This document shows, piece by piece, positions 57,789 through 64,000 of a stretch of 64,000 bases of DNA. The translations under genes were made by a program, and so were the position numbers. The notes under the pieces were generated by a model. The model saw only the letters and a program-made list of their open reading frames with translations. It ran no database searches and had not been told where the DNA came from. Position 1 is the stretch's first letter; every line of letters starts with the position of its first letter. The DNA is from Xylophilus sp. GOD-11R (GTDB taxonomy: Bacteria; Pseudomonadota; Gammaproteobacteria; Burkholderiales; Burkholderiaceae_C), in the NCBI RefSeq assembly GCF_033546935.1, contig NZ_CP137854.1:2046001-2110000 (forward strand). The letters are read 5' to 3'.

Positions 57789-58979
57789 ATGCCCCATCTG
57801 CCAGCGTCCCAAGCCTTGCAGCGCTTTCGCGTCATCGATCTCACCCAGGTGCGCGCCGGCCCCACCTGCTGCCGCCAGCTCGCCGACTGGGGCGCCGACG
57901 TGGTCCAAGTGCAGATGCCCGAACACATGCGCGGCGACGACACCCTGGGCGGCCAGGACGGCTCCGACTACCAGTACACCCACCGCAACAAGCGCTCGAT
58001 CACGCTCAACCTGAAGGAGGCCGAAGGCATCGAGACGCTCAAGCGCCTGATCGCCACGGCCGACGTGGTGGTGGAGAACTTCCGGCCGGACGTGAAGTTC
58101 CGCCTGGGCATCGACTACGAGTCGCTGGTGGCCGACAACCCGGGACTGGTCTACGCCAGCATCTCCGGCTTCGGCCAGACCGGCCCCCTGGCCACGCGCC
58201 CGGGCTTCGACCAGATCGCGCAGGGCATGGGCGGACTGATGTCGGTGACCGGTCAGCCGGGCGACGGGCCGATGCGGGTCGGCATTCCGATCGCCGACCT
58301 GTGCGCCGGCATCTTCGCGGCGCAGGGCATCCTGGTGGCGCTGCTCGAACGCGAGGCCTCCGGCCACGGGCAATGGCTGCACACCTCGCTGCTCGAATCG
58401 ATGGTCTACATGATGGATTTCCAGACCTCGCGCTACCTGATCGACGGCGAGGTCGGCACCCAGGCCGGCAACTTCCATCCGACCAGCATCCCCACCGGTG
58501 TCTACAAGGCGCGCGACGGCTACATGAACATCGCCGTCTTCGGCTCCAAGATCTGGGAGCGCTTCTGCAACATCCTCGGCGCGCCGGAGTGGATAGCCGA
58601 TCCGCGCTACCACGACAAGCCTTCGCGGTCGGTCAACCGCGAGTCGCTCAACGCCGAGATCAACCAGCGGCTGGCCGCCCAGGACCGTGCCCACTGGATC
58701 CGCGAATTCAACGACGGCGGCGTCGCTTGCGGACTCATCAGCGACGTGCGCGAAATGCTGGAGGAGCCGCAGATCCAGCACCTGGGCATGGTCAAGGACG
58801 TGGTGTCGGCCCGGCTCGGTCCGCAACGCATGGTCGGCCAGCCGGTGCAGCTCGAGCGCACGCCCAGCAGCATCGTGCGCTCGGCACCGCGACGCGGCGA
58901 GCACACCGAGGAAATCCTGACCGAACTCGGCCTCGGGTCCGAAGACCTGAGCCGCATGAAAGCCACCGGAGTCTATTGA
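57789..58979 (+). CDS. CaiB/BaiF (family III) CoA-transferase
   Basis: A 396-aa CoA-transferase. The N-terminal RVIDLTQVRAGPTCCRQLADWGADVVQVQ, RNKRSITLNLKEAEG and the catalytic aspartate, Asp170, in PIADLCAGIFAAQG identify the family. Enzymes of this type move CoA between organic acids such as succinyl-, formyl- or butyrobetainyl-CoA. It begins 37 bases after the palindromic promoter and is followed after two bases by a crotonase-fold gene, which suggests activation of an organic acid for CoA-linked breakdown. Confidence 0.93.
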   Translation: MPHLPASQALQRFRVIDLTQVRAGPTCCRQLADWGADVVQVQMPEHMRGDDTLGGQDGSDYQYTHRNKRSITLNLKEAEGIETLKRLIATADVVVENFRPDVKFRLGIDYESLVADNPGLVYASISGFGQTGPLATRPGFDQIAQGMGGLMSVTGQPGDGPMRVGIPIADLCAGIFAAQGILVALLEREASGHGQWLHTSLLESMVYMMDFQTSRYLIDGEVGTQAGNFHPTSIPTGVYKARDGYMNIAVFGSKIWERFCNILGAPEWIADPRYHDKPSRSVNRESLNAEINQRLAAQDRAHWIREFNDGGVACGLISDVREMLEEPQIQHLGMVKDVVSARLGPQRMVGQPVQLERTPSSIVRSAPRRGEHTEEILTELGLGSEDLSRMKATGVY

Positions 58980-58981
58980 GC

Positions 58982-59803
58982 ATGAACGCACCCGAATCGT
59001 TTCCCACCTACACCTCCACCACCGAGCGGGTCCTGACCTGGCTCGACGGAAGCACCCTGCATATCCGCTTCAACCATCCGGCGCGCCACAACGCCTTGTC
59101 GGTCGACATGTGGGAGGCCGTGCCGCCCCTGCTGAACCTGGCGCGCGACGACGATCGGGTGCGGCTGGTGGTGTTCTCCGGCGCCGGCGAAAAGGCCTTC
59201 GTGTCGGGCGCCGACATCTCGCAGTTCGAGGACATGCGGGCCGCCCGGGAAGCGGTGAAGCGCTACGAAGCCATGGCCGAGGAGTCGCTGATGAGCATCC
59301 ACGACTTTCCCAAGCCGACGCTGGCCTGCATCCGCGGCTGGTGCATCGGCGGCGGGGTGAACGTGGCGATCAGCTGCGACATCCGCATCGCCACCGCCGA
59401 CTCGGTGCTGTCGATTCCCGCGGCGCGCCTGGGCCTGGGCTACCGCTATTCGGCGATGAAGAACCTGGTCGACCTGGTGGGCCCGGGCGTGGCCAAGGAC
59501 CTGTTCTTCACCGCCCGGCGCATCGACGGCACCGAGGCCCATCGCGTGGGCCTGGTCACCCGTGTCTGCCCGCCCGACGGGCTGGAAGCGCTGCTGGCCG
59601 AATACACGGGCGCCATGGCCGAGAACGCGCCGCTGACCATCGCGGCGGCCAAGGCGATCACCCGCGAAATCCTCAAGCCCTCGCCGGAGCTCGACATGGA
59701 GCGGTGCAGCGCACTCATCCGCGGCTGCTTCGACAGCGCCGATTACGCCGAAGGCCGCAGCGCCTTCATGCAGAAGCGCAAGCCGGTCTTCACCGGCCAC
59801 TGA
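58982..59803 (+). CDS. Crotonase-fold (enoyl-CoA hydratase/isomerase family) protein
   Basis: A 273-aa crotonase superfamily member. The oxyanion-hole regions KAFVSGADISQFEDM and RGWCIGGGVNVAISCDIRIA are present. The two glutamates used by true enoyl-CoA hydratases appear to be missing: the first position reads N in GGGVNVA and the second reads A in IPAARLG. It is therefore unlikely to be a simple hydratase; isomerase, hydrolase or lyase chemistry is possible. It is two bases after the CoA-transferase and surely cotranscribed. Confidence 0.85.
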   Translation: MNAPESFPTYTSTTERVLTWLDGSTLHIRFNHPARHNALSVDMWEAVPPLLNLARDDDRVRLVVFSGAGEKAFVSGADISQFEDMRAAREAVKRYEAMAEESLMSIHDFPKPTLACIRGWCIGGGVNVAISCDIRIATADSVLSIPAARLGLGYRYSAMKNLVDLVGPGVAKDLFFTARRIDGTEAHRVGLVTRVCPPDGLEALLAEYTGAMAENAPLTIAAAKAITREILKPSPELDMERCSALIRGCFDSADYAEGRSAFMQKRKPVFTGH

Positions 59804-59843
59804 GCCGGCCGCCACCGACCGAAGAAAGAGACGAGGAGACCCC

Positions 59844-60821
59844 ATGCAGTCCTACTGGATGCAGATGACCGACACGACCACCGTGCTCGAGTTGCGCGAC
59901 ACCCCACGGCCTGAACCGGGCGTCGGACAGCTGCTGGTGCGCATGCGTGCCGCATCGCTCAACCGGGGCGAATTCGTGCTGGGCCACGGCCTGCACGGCA
60001 AGGCCGGCAGCTGGAAGGCGATCGGCGGCGAAGGTGCCGGCGAGGTGGTGGCCGTCGGCGCCGGTGTGCAGGGCTTCGCGCCCGGCGACCGGGTGATGGG
60101 CCGATGCGCCGGCGCGTTCGCGGAATTCGCGCTGATGGAGGTGGACGAGGCGATTGCCATGCCGCAGGCCCTGGGTTTCGAACAGGCCGCCAGCGTGCCG
60201 ATGACCTTTCTCGTCGCCTTCGACATGCTGGTGCTGCAGGGCCGGCTGCGGGCCGGCGAATGGCTGCTGGTCAACGGCGTGTCGTCGGGCGTGGGCGTGG
60301 CGTCGCTGCAGCTCGGCAAGGTGCTCGGGGCGAAAGTCATCGGCACCTCGGGCTCGGCCGAGAAGTTGCGGCTGATGCGCGAGCTGGGCCTCGACGTGGG
60401 CATTCAGACCCGCGCGGCCGATTTCGCCGGTCGGGTGATGGAGGCCACTGGCGGCCACGGCGCCGACCTGGTGGTCAACGCGGTCGGCGGCACGGTGTTC
60501 GCCGAGAACATCCGTGCCATGGCGTTCGAAGGCCGGCTCGCGACGGTCGGCTACGTGGACGGCGTGGTCCGGGCCGAGATCGACCTGGAGGCGTTGCACG
60601 CCCGGCGGCTGACGCTGTTCGGCGTGTCCAACAAATTGCGCACCCGGGCGCAGCGGGCGTCTTCGGTGCCGCGCTTCGTGGCCGAGGTCTTGCCCCACAT
60701 CGCGGCCGGCCGCATCCGCCCGCAGATCGACCAGGTGATGCCGCTGGCCGAACTGCCGCAAGCCAAGGCCCTGATGGAAGCCGGTAAACACGCCGGAAAG
60801 ATCGTGTTGCGCATCGACTGA
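59844..60821 (+). CDS. Zinc-independent MDR oxidoreductase (quinone reductase-like)
   Basis: A 325-aa medium-chain dehydrogenase/reductase. It has the GroES-like N-terminal part (RMRAASLNRGEFVLGHG, GGEGAGEVVAVGAGVQGFAPGDRVMG) and a Rossmann motif NGVSSGVGVASLQLGKVLGA. Catalytic-zinc cysteines are absent, as in NADPH:quinone or enoyl reductases. GAGGAG precedes the ATG. In this operon it may reduce an enoyl or quinoid intermediate; this is inference. Confidence 0.9.
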   Translation: MQSYWMQMTDTTTVLELRDTPRPEPGVGQLLVRMRAASLNRGEFVLGHGLHGKAGSWKAIGGEGAGEVVAVGAGVQGFAPGDRVMGRCAGAFAEFALMEVDEAIAMPQALGFEQAASVPMTFLVAFDMLVLQGRLRAGEWLLVNGVSSGVGVASLQLGKVLGAKVIGTSGSAEKLRLMRELGLDVGIQTRAADFAGRVMEATGGHGADLVVNAVGGTVFAENIRAMAFEGRLATVGYVDGVVRAEIDLEALHARRLTLFGVSNKLRTRAQRASSVPRFVAEVLPHIAAGRIRPQIDQVMPLAELPQAKALMEAGKHAGKIVLRID

Positions 60822-60872
60822 ATCGCCCGGCAGCGAGCGCTGCCGACCCATCGAACAAGACGGAGACATTCC

Positions 60873-61847
60873 ATGAACAAACGCCGCCTGATCGTCGTGG
60901 CCGCCTGCGCGGCCCTGGCCGGCAACCTCGCGTTGGCCCAGGGCGACGGCTATCCCGCCAAACCGATACGCCTGGTCGTCGGCTTCGCGCCCGGAGGCGC
61001 GGCCGACCTGGTGGCGCGGGCCATGAGCGATGCGCTGGGCAAGGCGCTCGGCCAGCCGGTGATCGTCGACAACAAGCCGGGCAACGGTTCGAGCATCGCC
61101 GCCGAGATCGTGGCCAAGGCGCCGGCCGACGGTTACACCCTGCTGATCGCCAGCCCGAGCAGCATGTCGGTCAACCCCTCGCTCAATCCCAGGCTGCCGT
61201 ATGCGGCCCGGGACTTCATCGGCGTCACCAAGATCACCACGTCGCCGCTCGTGCTGGCTGTCAATCCGGCGACCGGCATCCGGTCGGTGCCCGAACTCAT
61301 CGCCGCCGCGAAGAAGGACCCGGGCAAGCTCAACTATTCGAGCTCGGGCAACGGCTCCGCGCCGCACCTGGGCGCGGCGCTCTTCAGCCAGGTGACCGGC
61401 ACGGAGATGACGCACATCCCGTTTCGCGGCGGCAGCCTGGCGATCCAGTCGGTGATGGCGGGCGACACCCAGGTCACCTTCGGTACATCGCCCTCGGTGC
61501 TGCCGCAGGCCAGCGGCGGCAAGCTGCGTGCGCTGGCGGTCAGCACCCGCGAGCGTTCGCCGCTGGTGCCGGGCATCCCGGGCATGGCCGAGGCCGGATT
61601 GCCCGGCTACCACCTCGAGTTCTGGTACGGCATGTTCCTGCCGGCGGGAACGCCCGCGCCTGTCGTGAAGAAGGTCTACGAGGCCACGGTGCAGGCCATG
61701 GGCCAGCCGCAGGTGAAGGCCACGCTGGCACGCGACGGCACGGAGGTGTCGGTGTCGGAGTCGCCCGCGAAGTTCGAGGCCTTCCTGGCCGAGGACGGCA
61801 AGTTCTGGACGAAGCTGGTCAAAAGCGCGAACGTCAAGGTGGAGTGA
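60873..61847 (+). CDS. Bug/TctC-family tripartite tricarboxylate transporter binding protein
   Basis: Periplasmic receptor of 324 aa with a signal peptide (MNKRRLIVVAACAALAGNLALA). YPAKPIRLVVGFAPGGAADLVARAM, VIVDNKPGNGSSIAA and FRGGSLAIQSVMAGDTQV are typical. GGAG lies before the ATG. This is the third orphan Bug protein of the window, each placed inside a different catabolic cassette. Confidence 0.93.
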   Translation: MNKRRLIVVAACAALAGNLALAQGDGYPAKPIRLVVGFAPGGAADLVARAMSDALGKALGQPVIVDNKPGNGSSIAAEIVAKAPADGYTLLIASPSSMSVNPSLNPRLPYAARDFIGVTKITTSPLVLAVNPATGIRSVPELIAAAKKDPGKLNYSSSGNGSAPHLGAALFSQVTGTEMTHIPFRGGSLAIQSVMAGDTQVTFGTSPSVLPQASGGKLRALAVSTRERSPLVPGIPGMAEAGLPGYHLEFWYGMFLPAGTPAPVVKKVYEATVQAMGQPQVKATLARDGTEVSVSESPAKFEAFLAEDGKFWTKLVKSANVKVE

Positions 61848-61903
61848 CGGGCATGCGGGCCGCACCGTGGGGGCCGGCCCACCGGGCACGTTAGGATTTG
61901 TCC

Positions 61904-62572
61904 ATGGCGACTCCACCCCTCAGCACGCGCGGCCCCGGCCTGTCGCACACCATCGCGGCCGAACTCAAGGCGCTCATCTATTCCGGTGAGTACCAGCCGG
62001 GCGAGCGCATCAACGAGGCGGCGCTGGCCTTGCGCATGGGCACCAGCCGCGGCCCGATCCGCGAGGCGATCAAGGTGCTGGCCGGGCTGGGCATCGTCAC
62101 CGCCGTGCCCAACAAGGGGGTTTTCGTGCGGCAGCTCTCGCTGCGCGAAATGCTGGAAATCTACGAGCTGCGGGCGCTGGTGTTCGGCTATGCGGCCGAA
62201 CGTGCCTGCGAGCATCTCACCGAGGCGCACCGCCAGCAGTTCGAGAAGCTGCTCGACGCCATGGACCAGGCCTGCGACAGCGGCGACGGCACGCTCTACT
62301 ACGAACTCAACCTGCAGTTCCACGCGCTGATCCTGCTGCTGTCGAACAACCAGCGCGCCCGCCAGGCCTACGACGACTACGTCAAGGAGCTGCACCTGGT
62401 GCGACGCAAGTATTTCAACGCGCCGGGCAACATGCGCCGCTCCAATGTGGAGCACCGGGCGATCTACGACGCGATGGTGGCCGCGCATCCGGCCAAGGCC
62501 CGGCTGGCGGCCGAGCGGCACGTGCAGGCGGGCCGGGTGCGGCTGCTGTCGCAGTACGAAGGGCCGCAGTAA
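61904..62572 (+). CDS. GntR family (FCD) transcriptional regulator
   Basis: A 222-aa regulator. The winged helix is LSHTIAAELKALIYSGEYQPGERINEAALALRMGTSRGPIREAIKVL, followed by an FCD domain (LRALVFGYAAERACEHLT, NLQFHALILLLSNNQ, VEHRAIYDAMVAAHP). I chose ATG 61904; a TTG at 61898 adds two residues. As the last gene of the operon it probably autoregulates the palindromic promoter at 57719. Confidence 0.92.
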   Translation: MATPPLSTRGPGLSHTIAAELKALIYSGEYQPGERINEAALALRMGTSRGPIREAIKVLAGLGIVTAVPNKGVFVRQLSLREMLEIYELRALVFGYAAERACEHLTEAHRQQFEKLLDAMDQACDSGDGTLYYELNLQFHALILLLSNNQRARQAYDDYVKELHLVRRKYFNAPGNMRRSNVEHRAIYDAMVAAHPAKARLAAERHVQAGRVRLLSQYEGPQ

Positions 62573-62596
62573 GCCGCCATTCGCGACGGCGGTGGT

Positions 62597-63970
62597 TCAG
62601 GCCGGGCGGGTGAGGGCGGCCAGGGCGCGCACGTCGGCCGCCTCGCCCAGTGCCCAGCAGGCGTCGAGCAGCCGGCGGGTGCGGTCGCGGCCCAAAATCG
62701 CATCGGACATGCCGCTGAACTTGGCCTCGAGCTGAGCATCGGTCAGCGGCTTCTGCATCGAGCCGATGGCGTGCTCCACGAAGACGTGGATGCGGCGGCC
62801 GTCGGCCAGCACGGCGGTGACGTCGGCGCTGGCTTCGTCGATGCCGTCGTCGACCGTGGCCACCACCTTGCGGCGCAGCGCCACCATGTCCTCGCGGTTG
62901 ACGATCGCATCCGCGTATTCGTCCTCGGTGGCCTGGCCGAAGATGAGCCCGGCGGCGCAGCCGTGGTAGACGCTGAACTTGCCCTGCAGGCCGTCGGCGG
63001 GTTCCTTCTTGCCGGTGAGTTCGAGCACCAGCGAATGCACCCGCAGCTCGATGCGCTCCACGTCCTCGGCGCGTACGCCCTGGTCGCGCAACTGCACGCA
63101 GGCGTCGATGCTGGGGTGGATCACGATGCCGCAGGCGAAGGGCTTGTAGCTGTTGAACGAGATCTCGAAGCGCTGCCCGAGTTCGTCGGTGACTTCGTTC
63201 CAGGCGGTCTTGGGCGATACCACCTGGGCGAAACCGCGGGGGGCTTCCAGCGCACGCGGGCTGGCGGTGAAGCCGTGCTGCGCCATCAGGGCCGACATCA
63301 GGCCGGCGCGCGCGGCACCGCCCGGGTGGAAGGGCTTGGTCATGGTGCCGAACTGCTCGCGCAGGCCCACCGGCTGCGACGCGGCGATGCCCAGCGCCAT
63401 GCGGGTGCGGTCCACGTCGAGGCCGAGCAGGCGCGCGCAGCCGGCGGCCGCGCCGAGCATGCCGGTAGTGCCGGTGATGTGCCAGCCACGGTCGTAGTGG
63501 TCGGGATAGATGGTGTTGCCCATGCGGCAGGCCACGTCGATGCCGATGACCAGCGCATCGATCAGTTGCCGGCCGCTCGCGCCGGTGTGTTCGGCCAGGG
63601 CCAGCAGGGCCGAGGCCACCGGTCCGGCCGGATGGATGATGGTCTTGAGATGGGTGTCGTCGAAGTCGAAGGTGTGCGAGCTGATGCCGTTGAGCAGCGC
63701 GGCGCTGGCGATGTCGACCCGCTCGCTGCGCCCGGCGATGCTGGCCTGCGCGGACGGCTGCAGCACCTGCACCGCCGCCAGCGCCGCCTGCACCGCTTCA
63801 TGGTGGGCGGCGCCGACCGCGCAGCCGAGCCAGTTGAGAAAGGTACGGTGCGCCTCGCGGTCCACCGCGTCGCTCCAGCCGCGCGACGGATGCCGGGCCA
63901 CGAATTCGGCCAGGATCTGGGTGATGGGAGGGGCGTTGTGGTCGGCCTGGACCTGGGTGTTGCGTGCCAT
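62597..63970 (-). CDS. MmgE/PrpD family protein
   Basis: A 457-aa member of the MmgE/PrpD (2-methylcitrate dehydratase-like, also aconitate decarboxylase-like) family. Recognised segments are FLNWLGCAVGAAHHEAV, LLNGISSHTFDFDDTH, LKTIIHPAGPVASALLALAEHTGASGRQ, HITGTTGMLGAAAGCARLLG and KPFHPGGAARAGLMSALMA. There is no signal peptide. It converges on the GntR gene with a 24-base gap. The family includes dehydratases, decarboxylases and epimerases, so the reaction is open, but the placement fits the neighbouring CoA-transferase cassette. Confidence 0.9.
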   Translation of the reverse strand: MARNTQVQADHNAPPITQILAEFVARHPSRGWSDAVDREAHRTFLNWLGCAVGAAHHEAVQAALAAVQVLQPSAQASIAGRSERVDIASAALLNGISSHTFDFDDTHLKTIIHPAGPVASALLALAEHTGASGRQLIDALVIGIDVACRMGNTIYPDHYDRGWHITGTTGMLGAAAGCARLLGLDVDRTRMALGIAASQPVGLREQFGTMTKPFHPGGAARAGLMSALMAQHGFTASPRALEAPRGFAQVVSPKTAWNEVTDELGQRFEISFNSYKPFACGIVIHPSIDACVQLRDQGVRAEDVERIELRVHSLVLELTGKKEPADGLQGKFSVYHGCAAGLIFGQATEDEYADAIVNREDMVALRRKVVATVDDGIDEASADVTAVLADGRRIHVFVEHAIGSMQKPLTDAQLEAKFSGMSDAILGRDRTRRLLDACWALGEAADVRALAALTRPA

Positions 63971-64000
63971 GGATGGGTTGCTTCGGGGAGGTGAAAGGAA

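Overview
The window looks like chromosomal DNA of a high-GC betaproteobacterium, most likely Burkholderiales, family Comamonadaceae (Variovorax/Acidovorax/Xylophilus-like). This rests on the conserved gene order rimP-nusA-infB-rbfA-truB-typA, the smpB/ratA-rnfH and guaB-guaA neighbourhoods, several orphan Bug/TctC-type binding proteins, TRAP transporters, and short GC-rich intergenic repeats of a style common in that family. No database search was possible; names rest on recognisable motifs, lengths and gene order.

Layout. 1-2986: the end of a YejABEF-type peptide/microcin C ABC transporter. 2987-12018: a thioredoxin-like gene, then the transcription/translation block rimP, nusA, infB, rbfA, truB, typA. 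A promoter inside the thioredoxin-like gene is followed almost at once by a terminator-like hairpin, which looks like an attenuator for the nusA operon. 12178-18745: a sugar-dehydrogenase-like lipoprotein, smpB, ratA, rnfH, a DUF4124 protein, guaB and guaA. 18814-22067 (minus): a TRAP transporter whose dctQ-dctM junction carries three 114-bp tandem repeats. 22233-28206 (minus): ETF-ubiquinone oxidoreductase, mtfA, lpxH, two cyclophilins and an L,D-transpeptidase. 28292-35451: a TPR protein (minus), then cysS, an AlkA-like glycosylase with a basic tail, accA, tilS and lysC, ending with tRNA-Ser(GCU).

35594-38820 is a lower-GC islet just downstream of the tRNA. It holds one intact glycosyltransferase-like gene, a decayed IS3-family element and eroded open frames. 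It is probably acquired DNA in decay; no integrase is visible.

38825-64000 is accessory metabolism in regulator-plus-uptake-plus-enzyme cassettes. (a) An IclR regulator is divergent from amidase, Bug protein, hydroxyacid dehydrogenase, PaiB-like and NTF2-like genes, with a palindrome between them. (b) An esterase, a Bcr/CflA efflux pump with a short upstream reading frame, and a 3-hydroxybutyrate oligomer hydrolase. (c) A GntR/FCD regulator is divergent from a TRAP transporter operon that continues into a CtBP-like dehydrogenase, RraA-like aldolase, PfkB kinase, SDR, cupin dioxygenase-like and Bug genes, closed by a strong terminator. (d) A palindrome-controlled operon of CoA-transferase, crotonase-fold protein, quinone-reductase-like MDR, Bug protein and GntR/FCD regulator, facing an MmgE/PrpD gene. 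The substrates of (a), (c) and (d) cannot be read from sequence; (c) and (d) are the best candidates for undescribed catabolic pathways.
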